A stretch of 64,000 nt of DNA from the NCBI RefSeq assembly GCF_039535475.1, contig NZ_BAAAXG010000027.1, positions 266,001 to 330,000 on the forward strand, written 5' to 3'. How positions within the stretch are numbered: the first letter of the stretch is position 1; each line of letters begins with the position of its first letter. A program made the translations under genes and the position numbers. The notes under the pieces were generated by a model. That model was not told where the DNA came from and made no database searches. It worked only from the letters and a program-made list of their open reading frames with translations. Positions 32,277 through 41,888 of the stretch are shown here, in pieces. Source of the DNA: Streptomyces showdoensis (GTDB lineage: Bacteria > Actinomycetota > Actinomycetes > Streptomycetales > Streptomycetaceae).

Positions 32277-33902
32277 TTGCGCACGCCCAGACTCCTCGCA
32301 GCCCTCGTCTGTACCGCGGCCCTCGCCACGGTGACCGGCTGCTCCGGCGCCACCCAGCCGGGCGCCGGCTCCGCCGCGTACACCGTCACGCCGACCTCCC
32401 CCGCGGCGAAGGGCCGGCTGTCCTCCCTCACCTGGTCGCTGTACGCCGAGCCGTACACCCTCGACTACGCCCAGGCCTTCGACTACCCGCCGAACACCGT
32501 CCTCGCCAACGTCTGCGAGCAGCTCCTGCGGGTCACCCCCGAGCTCAGGATCGAGCCCGGCCTCGCCGTGAAGTGGGAGAACCCCGACCCGCTGGTGTGG
32601 ATCTACACCCTGCGCCCCGGCGTGACGTTCCACGACGGCAGCACCATGACCGCCGACGACGTCGTCGCCTCCCTCAAGCGCCAGATGGACCCGGCCACCG
32701 GCTCCCCCTGGGGCTCCGCCTTCAAGAACGTCAAGGCGGTCGAGAAGACCGGCCCCCTCCAGGTCACCCTCCGGCTCACCAAGCCCGACGTCCTCCTCAA
32801 CGAGCTCATGGCCGCCTCCCCCGGCACCATCGAGAGCGCCGCCTTCCTCGCCAAGGCCGGCAAGGAGTACGGCGTCCCCGGCGGCAAGGTCAACTGCACC
32901 GGCCCCTACGCCCTGGACACGTGGCAGCAGGGCGAGTCCATCACCCTCAAGAAGCACCCCGGGTACTGGGACAAGAAGCTCACGCCCAAGACCGACACGG
33001 TCCGCTTCACCTTCGTCGAGGACCCCTCCGCCCGGACCAACACCTTCCTGTCCGGCACCGCCGACGGCGGCTACATGGTCCCCTCCTCCTCGCTCGCCCA
33101 GCTCCGCGCGACGAACAAGGGCAAGCTGTACTTCGGCCCCAACACCGCCGCCGCCAACCTCGCCGTCCTCGACTTCCAGGGCACCCTCGGCGACCTCAAG
33201 GTCCGCCAGGCCCTGTCCATGGCGCTCGACCGGAAGAACATCATCAAGGCCGCCGCCGGCGGCGTCGGCACCCCCGCCAAGGCCCCCACCGCGCGCGGCG
33301 CCTGGTCGCTCCTCCCCGAGCGCACCGAGGGCTACTTCAAGGACCTGCCCGAGCCCGTCTACGACGTCGCCGCCGCCAAGGAGCTCGTCGACCAGGCCGG
33401 CGCCACCGGCAAGAAGGTCACCCTGGCGACCAGCACCCTCGCCCCCGAGATCAGCGTCGTCGCCAACGCCGTCCAGGCCGCCGGCCGCCAGATCGGCCTC
33501 GACGTCCAGCTCAAGTCCGTCTCGCCCGAGGCGTACAGCAGCATCTTCGTCGACAAGAACGCCCGCAAGGGCCTCGACCTGGTCATCACCAACGGCTACG
33601 ACAACACCCCGGACCCGCTGGAGTTCTACCAGTACTTCCGCACCGGCGACTTCGGCAACTACGGCAACTGGTCCGACCCCGGCTACGACGCCGCCTTCGA
33701 CCGCGCCAACACCGCCGTCGACCCCGGCGCCCGCGCCGACCTCACCGCCGAACTCCAGAAGATCGTGGTCCGCGAGCTGCCCACCATCCCGCTCTACGAG
33801 GCCCCCTACACCGTCTTCCTCGGCAGCCGCGTCACCGGCGCCCCCACCGGCATCGCCCAGCTCTACTACCCCTGGGCCGCGACGATCGGCGCCGCGCACT
33901 GA
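32277..33902 (+). CDS. ABC transporter substrate-binding lipoprotein (SBP_bac_5 family)
   Basis: A lipoprotein of about 541 residues. The signal peptide ends in a TVTGC lipobox with the cysteine at residue 22. Family 5 binding-protein features follow: LTWSLYAEPYTLDYAQAF, TLRPGVTFHDGSTMTADDVV, and the RQALSMALDRKNI segment. These capture peptides, nickel or oligosaccharides outside the membrane. TTG 32277 is chosen because AAAGGGGTGG precedes it and it gives a normal signal peptide; GTG 32241 is an alternative without a site. It is the first gene of a five-gene operon with 1-4 base overlaps, preceded by a LacI operator. Confidence 0.9.
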   Translation: MRTPRLLAALVCTAALATVTGCSGATQPGAGSAAYTVTPTSPAAKGRLSSLTWSLYAEPYTLDYAQAFDYPPNTVLANVCEQLLRVTPELRIEPGLAVKWENPDPLVWIYTLRPGVTFHDGSTMTADDVVASLKRQMDPATGSPWGSAFKNVKAVEKTGPLQVTLRLTKPDVLLNELMAASPGTIESAAFLAKAGKEYGVPGGKVNCTGPYALDTWQQGESITLKKHPGYWDKKLTPKTDTVRFTFVEDPSARTNTFLSGTADGGYMVPSSSLAQLRATNKGKLYFGPNTAAANLAVLDFQGTLGDLKVRQALSMALDRKNIIKAAAGGVGTPAKAPTARGAWSLLPERTEGYFKDLPEPVYDVAAAKELVDQAGATGKKVTLATSTLAPEISVVANAVQAAGRQIGLDVQLKSVSPEAYSSIFVDKNARKGLDLVITNGYDNTPDPLEFYQYFRTGDFGNYGNWSDPGYDAAFDRANTAVDPGARADLTAELQKIVVRELPTIPLYEAPYTVFLGSRVTGAPTGIAQLYYPWAATIGAAH

Positions 33903-34864
33903 TGAACGGCATGCTCCGCTACTTCCTCGGCCGGCTCGCCGGACTCCTCGGCGTCCTGCTCGTCACCTCCTTCGTGGTCTTCGCCAGCGTGCACCTCGCC
34001 CCCGGCGACCCGGTCTCCTTCCTGCTGCACGGCCGCCCCGCGACCGCCGAGACCGTGGCCGCGCTGCGGGCCGAGTACCACCTCGACGACCCGCTCCTCG
34101 TGCAGTACGCCAAGTGGCTCGGCGGCGCGCTCCACGGCGACTTCGGCCGCTCCGCCCAGTACCACCAGGACGTCTCGGCCCTGCTCGGCTCCCGCCTCAC
34201 CGGCACCGTGCTGCTCGTCGGCTACTCCGCCGTCCTCGTCGCCGTCGGCGGCGTGGCGGCGGGCGTGCTGGCCGCCCTGCGCCCCGGCCTCCTGGACCGG
34301 CTCGTCCTCGTCGCCACCGGCATCGCCACCGCCACCCCCTCCTTCGTCAGCGCGATCGCGCTGGTCTCCCTCTTCTCCGTCAACCTCGGCTGGTTCCCCG
34401 GCCCCGGCGGCACCCCCGAAGGACTCGGCGAACGCCTCTACTACCTGACACTCCCGGCCTTCGCCCTCGCCACCACCTTCGCCGGACTCCTCGCCCGCGT
34501 CACCCGCTCGGCGATGCTCGACGAACTCGGCCGCGAACACGTGGACGTCTCCCGCGCCCGCGGCGTCGCCGGACGCACCGTGGTCCGACGGCACGTGCTG
34601 CGCAACAGCCTCGGCCCCGTGGTCACCGTCGGCGGCACCATGCTCGCCGGACTCCTCGTCACCACCTCCGTGGTCGAGACCGCCTTCGACGTCCCCGGCC
34701 TCGGCTCCCTCCTCGTGCAGTCCGTCAGCGCCAAGGACTTCGCCGTCGTCCAGGCCGTCACCCTGCTCAGCGTCGCGGCCTTCGTCCTCGTCAACCTGGT
34801 CGTCGACCTCTGCGCCCCGCTCATCGACCCCCGGCTCACCCTCCACGGGGAAGGCACCTCATGA
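33902..34864 (+). CDS. ABC transporter permease (DppB/OppB-like)
   Basis: A 320-residue membrane protein with six helices. The N-terminal ASVHLAPGDPV and the cytoplasmic coupling loop ending RARGVAGRTVVRRHVLRNSL are diagnostic for DppB-type permeases. The ATG overlaps the binding-protein stop (TGATG). It pairs with the next permease. Confidence 0.92.
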   Translation: MNGMLRYFLGRLAGLLGVLLVTSFVVFASVHLAPGDPVSFLLHGRPATAETVAALRAEYHLDDPLLVQYAKWLGGALHGDFGRSAQYHQDVSALLGSRLTGTVLLVGYSAVLVAVGGVAAGVLAALRPGLLDRLVLVATGIATATPSFVSAIALVSLFSVNLGWFPGPGGTPEGLGERLYYLTLPAFALATTFAGLLARVTRSAMLDELGREHVDVSRARGVAGRTVVRRHVLRNSLGPVVTVGGTMLAGLLVTTSVVETAFDVPGLGSLLVQSVSAKDFAVVQAVTLLSVAAFVLVNLVVDLCAPLIDPRLTLHGEGTS

Positions 34865-35751
34865 CCCTCACCGCACGCCCCGAGGCGGCCGGCCCCGCGG
34901 ACGCGCTCCAGCGCCGCCCCGGCCTGCGCCGCCTGCGGGCACTCGGCCAGGGCCCGATGTTCAACACGGCCGTGCTGCTCCTCGCCGCGCTCGTGCTCGT
35001 CACCGCCCTGGCCCCGTTCCTCGCCCCGTACGACCCCGAGGCGATGGACCTCACGTCGAGCCTCGTCGGCACCAGCGGCGACCACCTCCTCGGCACCGAC
35101 CAGTCCGGCCGCGACATCCTGTCCCGGCTCATGTACGGCGCCCGCACCGGACTCCTCGGCCCGCTGCTCGTCGTCGCCGTCTCCACCCTCCTCGGCACCG
35201 TCCTCGGCGTCGTGGCCGGCTGGCGCGGCGGCTGGGCCGACGCCTTCCTCTCCCGGTCCATGGACCTGGTCTTCGCCATCCCCGGCCTGCTCCTCGCGAT
35301 CATGCTGGTCGCGGTCGTCGGCTCCGGGATGACCGCACCCGTCATCGCCATGGCCGTCGCCTACACCCCGTACGTCGGACGCCTGGTCCGCGGCATCGCC
35401 CGCCAGGAGAAGGCCCGCCCGTACATCGAGTCCTACCGCGTGCAGGGCTGGTCCGGCTGGACCATCTGCCTGCGCCACCTGCTGCCCAACATCACGCCCA
35501 CCCTGCTCGCCCAGTCGGCCATGAACTTCGGCTACGCGCTGATGGACCTGGCCGCCCTCTCCTTCCTCGGCTTCGGCGTCCAGCCCCCGACCGCCGACTG
35601 GGGCGCCATGATCAACGAGGGCCAGTCGGCGCTCCAGCAGGGCGCGATGCTGCCCGCGCTCGCGCCGTCCGCCTGCATCGTCCTCGCCGTCGTGGCGTTC
35701 GGCATCGTCGGCGAGGGCATCGCCGACCGGATCGCGAAGCGGGAGCGGTGA
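34861..35751 (+). CDS. ABC transporter permease (DppC/OppC-like)
   Basis: A 296-residue six-helix permease. It shows the DppC hallmarks HLLGTDQSGRDILSRLMYG and the coupling loop ending LRHLLPNITPTLL. The ATG overlaps the preceding stop by four bases, so both permeases should be made together. Confidence 0.92.
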   Translation: MTLTARPEAAGPADALQRRPGLRRLRALGQGPMFNTAVLLLAALVLVTALAPFLAPYDPEAMDLTSSLVGTSGDHLLGTDQSGRDILSRLMYGARTGLLGPLLVVAVSTLLGTVLGVVAGWRGGWADAFLSRSMDLVFAIPGLLLAIMLVAVVGSGMTAPVIAMAVAYTPYVGRLVRGIARQEKARPYIESYRVQGWSGWTICLRHLLPNITPTLLAQSAMNFGYALMDLAALSFLGFGVQPPTADWGAMINEGQSALQQGAMLPALAPSACIVLAVVAFGIVGEGIADRIAKRER

Positions 35752-35756
35752 ACCCC

Positions 35757-36746
35757 ATGAGCAACACCCACGCGAACACCCGGCCCGTGCTGGAGATCGA
35801 CCGGCTCACCCTGCGCCTCCCCGAGGGCCAGGCCGCCCGGCCGCTCCTCGACGGCGTCTCCCTGACCGTCGCCCCCGGCGAGACCGTCGGCCTCGTCGGC
35901 GAATCCGGCTCCGGCAAGTCCGTCGCCTGCCGCAGCGTCCTCGGCCTGCTGCCCCGCGGCGCCCGCACCACCGGCCAGGTACGCGTCTGCGGCCGCGACG
36001 TCCTGACCGCGGACCGGGCCGGACTCGCCGAGGTCCGCGCCCGCCAGGCCGCCATGGTCTTCCAGGACCCGCGCGCCTCCGTCAACCCGCTGCGGCGCGT
36101 CGGCGACTTCGTCACCGAGGGCCTGCGCGCCGCCGGCACCCCGGCCGCGAAGGCCACCGCCCGTGCCGAGGAACTCCTCGCCGCCGTCGGCATCCGCGAC
36201 CCGCGCGGCGCCCTGCGCCGCCGCCCCCACGAGTTCTCCGGCGGCATGCTCCAGCGCGTCGTCATCGCCGCCGCGCTCGCGGGCGACCCGGCGCTCATCG
36301 TCGCCGACGAGCCGACCACCGCCCTCGACGTCACCACCCAGGCGGAGATCATCGCGATCCTCACCCGTCTCCAGGCCGAACGCGGCACCGGACTCCTCTT
36401 CGTCACCCACGACCTCGAACTCGCCGCCGCCATCTGCGACCGGGTGTACGTGATGTACGCCGGCCGCATCGTCGAGACCCGTGCCGCCGGCGAGCTCTTC
36501 GACCGCCCGCGGCACCCCTACACCGCGGGCCTGCTCTCCTGCACCCCGCGCATCGACCCCGACGCGCCCGCCCCCCGGCCCATCGAGGGCCGCCCGGTCT
36601 CCGTCTCCGAGGCCCCGCCGGGCTGCGCCTTCGCCGCCCGCTGCGCCCACGCCCTGCCCCGCTGCGAGGAAGAGGCGCCCGCGCTGACCGCGTACGGCGA
36701 GGGCCTCGCCGCCTGCCACCGCGCCGACGAAGGGATCCTGCTGTGA
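35757..36746 (+). CDS. ABC transporter ATP-binding protein (DppD-like)
   Basis: A 329-residue ATPase: Walker A GESGSGKS, signature FSGGMLQRV, Walker B VADEPTTALDV, switch histidine in VTHDLEL. The C-terminal oligopeptide-type extension carries spaced cysteines (CTPR, CAFAARCAHALPRC) as in DppD/OppD. GTG 35748 overlapping the permease stop is an alternative start nine bases earlier; the GGTG stretch six bases before ATG 35757 favours the latter. Confidence 0.92.
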   Translation: MSNTHANTRPVLEIDRLTLRLPEGQAARPLLDGVSLTVAPGETVGLVGESGSGKSVACRSVLGLLPRGARTTGQVRVCGRDVLTADRAGLAEVRARQAAMVFQDPRASVNPLRRVGDFVTEGLRAAGTPAAKATARAEELLAAVGIRDPRGALRRRPHEFSGGMLQRVVIAAALAGDPALIVADEPTTALDVTTQAEIIAILTRLQAERGTGLLFVTHDLELAAAICDRVYVMYAGRIVETRAAGELFDRPRHPYTAGLLSCTPRIDPDAPAPRPIEGRPVSVSEAPPGCAFAARCAHALPRCEEEAPALTAYGEGLAACHRADEGILL

Positions 36747-37561
36747 CCGCCACCGCGAAGGGGGAGGGCCTGGTCGTCACGGGGCTCCGCAAGGAGTACG
36801 GCGACCACACCGCCGTCGACGACGTGTCCTTCGCCCTCGCCCCCGGCTCCTCCCTCGGCATCGTGGGCGAGTCGGGCAGCGGCAAGACCACCACCGTGCG
36901 CATGCTCGTCGGCCTCGAACGCGCCGACGCCGGCACGGTCACCCTGGACGGCCGGGACCGCTCCGCCCGCCCCCGCGGCCGGGCCGAACGGCTGGCCAGG
37001 GCGCGCGAGATCCAGATGGTCTTCCAGGACCCCTACCTCTCCCTCGATCCCCGGATCACCGCCGGCGGCTGCGTCGACGAGGTGCTGCGGCTGCACTTCC
37101 GGCTCGACCCGGCGGCCCGCCGGGCCCGGGTCGCCGAACTCCTCGACCAGGTCGGCCTCGGCCCGCGCGAGGCCGAGGCCCTGCCGCGCCGCCTCTCCGG
37201 CGGCCAGCGCCAGCGCGTGGCCATCGCCCGGGCCCTGGCCGCCGAGCCGCGGGTCCTCGTCCTCGACGAGGCGGTGGCCGCCCTGGACGTCTCCATCCAG
37301 GCCCAGATCCTCGAACTCCTCGGCAGGATCAGGCGCGAGGCCGGGGTCGGCTTCCTCTTCGTCACCCACGACCTCGCGGTGGTGCGGCACATCACGGACG
37401 AGCTGGTGGTGCTCCGCTCGGGCCGCATCGTGGAGTCCGGCCCGACCTCCCGCGTCCTCACCGCGCCGGAACACCCCTACACCCGCCTGCTCCTGGACTC
37501 GGTCCCGCGGCGCGGCTGGGACCCGGCCCGGATCGCGGGCGCCCGGGCGGCGGTGGGCTGA
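36743..37561 (+). CDS. ABC transporter ATP-binding protein (DppF-like)
   Basis: A 272-residue ATPase, the second nucleotide-binding subunit. Walker A GESGSGKT, signature LSGGQRQRV and switch VTHDLAV are intact. Walker B reads VLDEAVAALDV where most relatives have DEPTSALDV, a mild change outside the catalytic Asp-Glu. It is shorter than DppF (about 330) because the cysteine-rich C-terminal extension is missing. The GTG overlaps the previous stop. Confidence 0.9.
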   Translation: MTATAKGEGLVVTGLRKEYGDHTAVDDVSFALAPGSSLGIVGESGSGKTTTVRMLVGLERADAGTVTLDGRDRSARPRGRAERLARAREIQMVFQDPYLSLDPRITAGGCVDEVLRLHFRLDPAARRARVAELLDQVGLGPREAEALPRRLSGGQRQRVAIARALAAEPRVLVLDEAVAALDVSIQAQILELLGRIRREAGVGFLFVTHDLAVVRHITDELVVLRSGRIVESGPTSRVLTAPEHPYTRLLLDSVPRRGWDPARIAGARAAVG

Positions 37562-37608
37562 GCGGGAGCCCCGCCGGGACGCCGCCCGCCCGGGGCCGCC
37601 CGCGCCGG

Positions 37609-37893
37609 TCACTCGGAGAGCAGCCCCCCGGTAGAGCGCGAACAGCCGCGGCGCACGACCGCCTCGTCCCCGTCCCCGCCCTCGCTCCGGTCCCCTTCGT
37701 CGTCCCCGAGCCGTGCCGGCTCACGCCGGCACTCCGCCGCCGGCGCGCGGGCCGCGGCGCCCTGCCAGGGGCGGGGCAGGAGTTCGGGCGGCAGCAGGGG
37801 ATCGGGCTCCATGGCCCCGTCGAAGGAGGCGGCGAGCCGGACGCCGAACCCCAGCCGCTCGGGCCGGGCGGGCGGCGGCAGACGCCCCGGTGA
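37609..37893 (-). pseudogene. Possible remnant of a PaaX-like C-terminal domain
   Basis: Directly after the SGNH hydrolase stop, and in the same frame, about 95 codons stay open to a TGA at 37609. Part of the translation (GVRLAASF, then DPLLPPELLPRPWQG) resembles the usual C-terminus of PaaX-type regulators (DPxLPxELLPxxWPG). There is no upstream HTH or start with a ribosome binding site, so at best it is a degenerate fragment, or a chance match. The rest of the 332-base gap up to the ABC operon stop shows nothing else. Confidence 0.25.
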
Positions 37894-38688
37894 TCAGCCC
37901 CCGTCCACCGGAAGCAGCGTCGGCCGCTTCGCCGTGCGCCCGTCGCCCGACGAGCGGCCGCGCAGCCGCCGGGTGAGCCAGGGCGTCAGGAAGGAGGCCA
38001 CCCAGGCGGCTTCGGCGACGGCCGCGCGCGGGCCGGTGGCCGGGCGGACCGCGGGCGGCGGGAGCGGGTGGGACCAGGAGCCGTCGCTGCCGGAGAGGCC
38101 CAGGGCCTCGGCGACGGCGGCGGCGATCCTCGCGTGGCCGAGCGGCGACGCGTGGAGCCGGTCGGTGCTCCACAGGCGCGGGTCCGTGACGACCGGGTGG
38201 TGGCCGGTCTCGACGACGGTCACGCCGTGCGGGCGCGCGGCCTCGCGGATGCGGTCGTTGACCGCGGCGATGCGGGGCGCGACGGGGCGGGCCGCCGGAA
38301 TCAATCGGGTCAGATCGGGGAAGGTCAGGGTCACGACCCGGGCTCCCTGGGCGGTGAGCGCGGCGAACATCGCCTCCAGCTGCCCGGCGACCCCGTCCGC
38401 GTCGAACCGCGGCCGCAGCAGGTCGTTCACCCCCGCCACCACGCTCGCCAGGTCCGGGCGCAGCGCGAGCGCGGGCCCGAGCTGCTCCGCCCGTACCTGT
38501 CCGGCGAGCCGGCCCCGTACGGCCAGGTTGGCGTAGTGGAGCTCCGGGCTGTCCCGCGCGAGCAGTTCGGCGAGCCGGTCCGCCCAGCCGCGCAGACCCC
38601 GGACGTCGTCGCCGTCCCCGACGCCTTCCGTCTGGCTGTCCCCGAGGGCGACGTAGCGCAGGTACGGGGGGCTCGCCTGAACCGTCAT
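37894..38688 (-). CDS. SGNH/GDSL family hydrolase
   Basis: A 264-residue esterase-type protein with the four SGNH blocks: block I YVALGDSQTEG with the serine, block II glycine in NLAVRGRL, block III AGVNDLLRP with the asparagine, and block V TDRLHASPLGH with Asp and His. No signal peptide is visible, so it acts in the cytoplasm unless exported otherwise. The C-terminal 60 residues are basic and may be disordered. ATG 38688 has AGAAGG about 11 bases upstream. The substrate is unknown. Confidence 0.9.
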   Translation of the reverse strand: MTVQASPPYLRYVALGDSQTEGVGDGDDVRGLRGWADRLAELLARDSPELHYANLAVRGRLAGQVRAEQLGPALALRPDLASVVAGVNDLLRPRFDADGVAGQLEAMFAALTAQGARVVTLTFPDLTRLIPAARPVAPRIAAVNDRIREAARPHGVTVVETGHHPVVTDPRLWSTDRLHASPLGHARIAAAVAEALGLSGSDGSWSHPLPPPAVRPATGPRAAVAEAAWVASFLTPWLTRRLRGRSSGDGRTAKRPTLLPVDGG

Positions 38689-38708
38689 GCGACCGGCCGC
38701 CTTCTCTC

Positions 38709-38755
38709 ACTCATTGGGTAATCGCGAATGTCATTATTCACTTTATTGATTATAG
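38709..38755 (-). promoter_or_regulatory. AT-rich promoter island of the SGNH hydrolase
   Basis: An unusually AT-rich stretch for this genome. On the minus strand it contains a perfect TATAAT (38749-38754) about 60 bases ahead of the hydrolase start; the -35 region is weak. It occupies the 101-base gap between the hydrolase and the APC transporter gene. Confidence 0.45.
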
Positions 38756-38789
38756 AGCTCGTGGTTGGAGCGAAGTGGCGCCCTGCCCC

Positions 38790-40760
38790 TCAGCCCACGT
38801 GGACGTACGGGCGGCGGGCGCGGTCCGGCTCGGCCTCGCGCAGCACCTCACGGGTGACCGGGGCGACCTCGCCCTGCCCGAACAGGAAGAAGCGCAGGAA
38901 GTTGGCGAAGGGGTTGCCCTCGGTCCACTCGAAGTAGATGTGCGGGCGCACGCCGGTGAGGTCGCGGGCGTGGAGCAGCAGGGCGCCGAGCGCGTTGGGG
39001 ACGGAGGAACTCTCGACGGTCAGGACGCGGTAGCGGTCGTGCAGCACCTCGCCCCGCACCGTCAGGCCCGCCTCGAACTCGGACGGGTCGGTGATGGTGA
39101 CCTCGACGAAGACGAAGTCCTCGGTGGTGGGCAGGTCGTTGTCGGCGCGGATCTGCTCGATCTTCTCGCGGTACTCGGCCTTGTCGCGCCGGTCGGGCTC
39201 GTTGGCGACGAACCGCGGGGTGCGGTTGGCGATGTCCCGGATGAACCGCTCGGCCAGGTCGTCCAGCTCGACGTGGGTGACGCGCAGCTCGAAGGCGCGC
39301 CCGAGCCGGGAGAGCAGCGAGACGAGGATGATGCCGGCGATGAAGCAGGCGCCGATCTTCACGCCGTCGGGACGCTCGATGACGTTCACGACGGTCGTGT
39401 AGAGGAAGACGGCCGAGATGACGGCGAAGCCGATCGTCCAGCCGCGCTGGCGGGCCTTGCGCGCCGCGATGGTCACCGCGATGGCCGCCGAGCAGATCAG
39501 CACGAGGACGCCGGTCGCGTACGCGCCGCCCTGCGCGTCCACGTCCGCGTCGAAGATCCAGGTGACGAGGAAGGCGACCAGGGTGAAGACGATCACCATC
39601 GGGCGCACGGCCCGGGCCCAGTGCGGGGCCATGCCGTAGCGGGGGAGGTAGCGGGGCATCAGGTTGAGCAGACCGGCCATCGCGGACGCGCCGGCGAACC
39701 AGAGGATCGCGATCGTGGAGACGTCGTAGACCGTGCCGAAGGTGTTGCCCAGGTACTCGTGCGCGAGGTAGGCGAGCGCGCGGCCGTTGGCCTGGCCGCC
39801 CGACTCGAACTCCTGCTGCGGGATGAGGACCGTGGTGATGAAGCTGGTCGAGATCAGGAACACGCTCATGATCAGCGCGGCGGTGGTCAGCAGCTTCTTC
39901 GTGCCGCGGATCCGGCCGGCGGGCTTCTCCTCGGTGTCGTCCGGGTCGCCCTTGACGTGCGGCATGACCGCGACGCCGGTCTCGAAGCCGGAGAGCCCCA
40001 GCGCCAGCTTGGGGAAGACGAGGAGGGCCACGCCGATCATCACGAAGACGTTGCCGTGTTCCGCCGTCAGGGCCGTGGACCAGTCGGTCACCACGTGCCC
40101 CTCGGTCAGCACGTGCCACAGACCGGTGAGGACGACCACCACGTTGAGGGCCAGATAGATCCCGACGAGCGCGACCGCGACGCCGATGGCCTCCAGGAAG
40201 CCCTTGAGGAAGACGGCGCCGAGCAGGGCGACCAGCACCAGCGTGATCAGCATCTGCTTGTCGTGCAGCGCCTCGGACAGGTGCGGGTTCTCGACCAGGT
40301 GGGTCGAGGCGTCGGCGGCCGAGAGGGTGATGGTGATGAGGAAGTCGGTCGCGGCGAAGCCCAGCAGCGTGAGGACGAACAGCTTGCCCTTCCAGAAGGA
40401 GAGCAGTCGTTCCAGCATCGCGATCGAGCCCTCGCCCCGGTGGCTCTCCTCCGCCACCCGCCGGTAGACCGGCAGCGCGCCCGCGAGCGTCACCACGACG
40501 AGCACGACGGTGGCGACGGGGGAGAGCAGTCCGGCCGCGAGGGCGGCGATGCCCGGCTGGTAGCCGAGTGTCGAGAAATAGTCCACGCCGGTCAGACACA
40601 TGACCCGCCACCAGGGCTGCCCCTTGTGCTCCGGCGTGGACGCGGGCGCGGCCCCCTCCGGCGGCGCCGGGGCGGCGGTCCGCCCCTTGCCCATGTCGGA
40701 GAGGCCTTCCAACATCCAGGCGCGCAAGCGGCCGGTACGGGTGAGGGGGGACGTGGCCAT
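38790..40760 (-). CDS. APC superfamily permease with C-terminal cytosolic domain
   Basis: A 656-residue transporter with 12 predicted helices (about residues 50-460) and a soluble C-terminal domain of about 190 residues. The first helix region [20 protein letters not shown] is typical of actinobacterial APC/KUP-like permeases annotated as amino acid transporters. The C-terminal part includes [15 protein letters not shown] and ends near a conserved [12 protein letters not shown] segment. The substrate could be an amino acid or potassium. ATG 40760 is chosen because CAGGAG lies eight bases upstream; two earlier in-frame ATGs have worse sites. Confidence 0.82.
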   Translation of the reverse strand: MATSPLTRTGRLRAWMLEGLSDMGKGRTAAPAPPEGAAPASTPEHKGQPWWRVMCLTGVDYFSTLGYQPGIAALAAGLLSPVATVVLVVVTLAGALPVYRRVAEESHRGEGSIAMLERLLSFWKGKLFVLTLLGFAATDFLITITLSAADASTHLVENPHLSEALHDKQMLITLVLVALLGAVFLKGFLEAIGVAVALVGIYLALNVVVVLTGLWHVLTEGHVVTDWSTALTAEHGNVFVMIGVALLVFPKLALGLSGFETGVAVMPHVKGDPDDTEEKPAGRIRGTKKLLTTAALIMSVFLISTSFITTVLIPQQEFESGGQANGRALAYLAHEYLGNTFGTVYDVSTIAILWFAGASAMAGLLNLMPRYLPRYGMAPHWARAVRPMVIVFTLVAFLVTWIFDADVDAQGGAYATGVLVLICSAAIAVTIAARKARQRGWTIGFAVISAVFLYTTVVNVIERPDGVKIGACFIAGIILVSLLSRLGRAFELRVTHVELDDLAERFIRDIANRTPRFVANEPDRRDKAEYREKIEQIRADNDLPTTEDFVFVEVTITDPSEFEAGLTVRGEVLHDRYRVLTVESSSVPNALGALLLHARDLTGVRPHIYFEWTEGNPFANFLRFFLFGQGEVAPVTREVLREAEPDRARRPYVHVG

Positions 40761-41142
40761 CGAGGGGCTCCTGCTGTCCATGCGGGGAATGGGTCTGTTT
40801 TCGGCCATCCCTCGGACGGCGGCCGAGTCAGCGTACGCAAGGGACGCGCGGCGAACCGGGCGGCGGGCGTCAGGGATCCGTCAAGATCCCCCCTGTGGGC
40901 GTCGCGCCCGTCACACTCGGCGCGGCCCGGAGGTCCGCACTCGGCTGCCCCCTGGGAAGAGCCGTTCGCCGGCCCCGACCTGGAGCCCACCGGCCGAGGA
41001 CAGGCCGCGCTCGACGTGCCCCCGGAGTGCGCGCAGAAGAACTCTTGAAGATCATTTTGGGCGTTCTCGCCTTGTCCGCCCCCTCGGCGGCGCCCTACGG
41101 TGCGAATTCCGCACCGATCAGGTCATTCACCCAGGGGGAACC
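40761..41142. other. Divergent intergenic region of 382 bases
   Basis: It lies between the APC permease (minus) and a small membrane protein gene (plus). Open frames here are shadows without ribosome binding sites. GATCTTGACGGATC on the minus strand (around 40877-40890) could hold a -35 element, and a less GC-rich patch around 41042-41065 may belong to the plus-strand promoter. I see no clear -10 for either. Confidence 0.4.
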
Positions 41143-41844
41143 ATGTCCGCAGCAGAGGCACGCCCAGGCCCGCCCGCCCGCTCCGGGGCCGCCACGGCCG
41201 TCGGCTGGACGCTCACCATAGGACTCAACGTCGTCGCGCCCGTCCTCACCTTCGGGGCGCTCACCGACCGCGGCTGGAGCGACTTCACCGCGCTGCTCCT
41301 CAGCGGCGTCTGGCCGGTCGTGGACACCGTCGTCCACCTCGTCTGGCACCGGAAGACGGACGAGTTCGCCGTCGTCACCCTCTTCTTCCTCGCCCTCACC
41401 GCCGTCGTCTCCCTCGTCGGCGCCCACTCGGCCCGGGCCCTGCTCGTCAAGGACTCGGCCGTCACGGGCCTCTTCGGCGCGCTCTGCCTGGCCACGCTGC
41501 TCGCCCCCAAGCCCCTGATGTTCTACTTCGGGCGCCGCTTCTCCACCGATGGCACCGCCGAGAGCCACGCCTGGTGGAACGGCCTCTGGCAGTTCGAGGG
41601 CTTCCGCACCGTCATGCGCCGCATGACGATCGTCTGGGGCGTCGCCTACCTCGTCGAGGCCGCCGCCCGCGTCGGCCTCTCCTACACCCTCTCCGTCGGG
41701 GCCATGGTCGTCGCCAACCCGGTCCTCATCTACGGCACCCTCGGCCTGCTCGTCCTCTGGACCATCCGCACCGCCAAGAAGGGCCGCGCCGAGGGAGCCG
41801 CCCGGGCCGAAGCCGCCGCGCGCGCCGCCGGGGCCGAGGCCTGA
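41143..41844 (+). CDS. VC0807-type conserved membrane protein
   Basis: A 233-residue membrane protein with about six helices. The N-terminal half (VGWTLTIGLNVVAPVLTFGA, then LLSGVWPVVDTVV) resembles the uncharacterised VC0807 family and related actinobacterial proteins with an intracellular septation A-like fold. The conserved centre is RFSTDG and WWNGLWQFEGFR. No function is known. ATG 41143 has AGGGGGAA about five bases upstream. The Ala/Glu/Arg-rich tail (215-233) is probably cytoplasmic. Confidence 0.7.
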   Translation: MSAAEARPGPPARSGAATAVGWTLTIGLNVVAPVLTFGALTDRGWSDFTALLLSGVWPVVDTVVHLVWHRKTDEFAVVTLFFLALTAVVSLVGAHSARALLVKDSAVTGLFGALCLATLLAPKPLMFYFGRRFSTDGTAESHAWWNGLWQFEGFRTVMRRMTIVWGVAYLVEAAARVGLSYTLSVGAMVVANPVLIYGTLGLLVLWTIRTAKKGRAEGAARAEAAARAAGAEA

Positions 41845-41888
41845 CCCCGCAACACCCCTCCGCGACGGGGCGGTTCCGCGCGCGCCTC

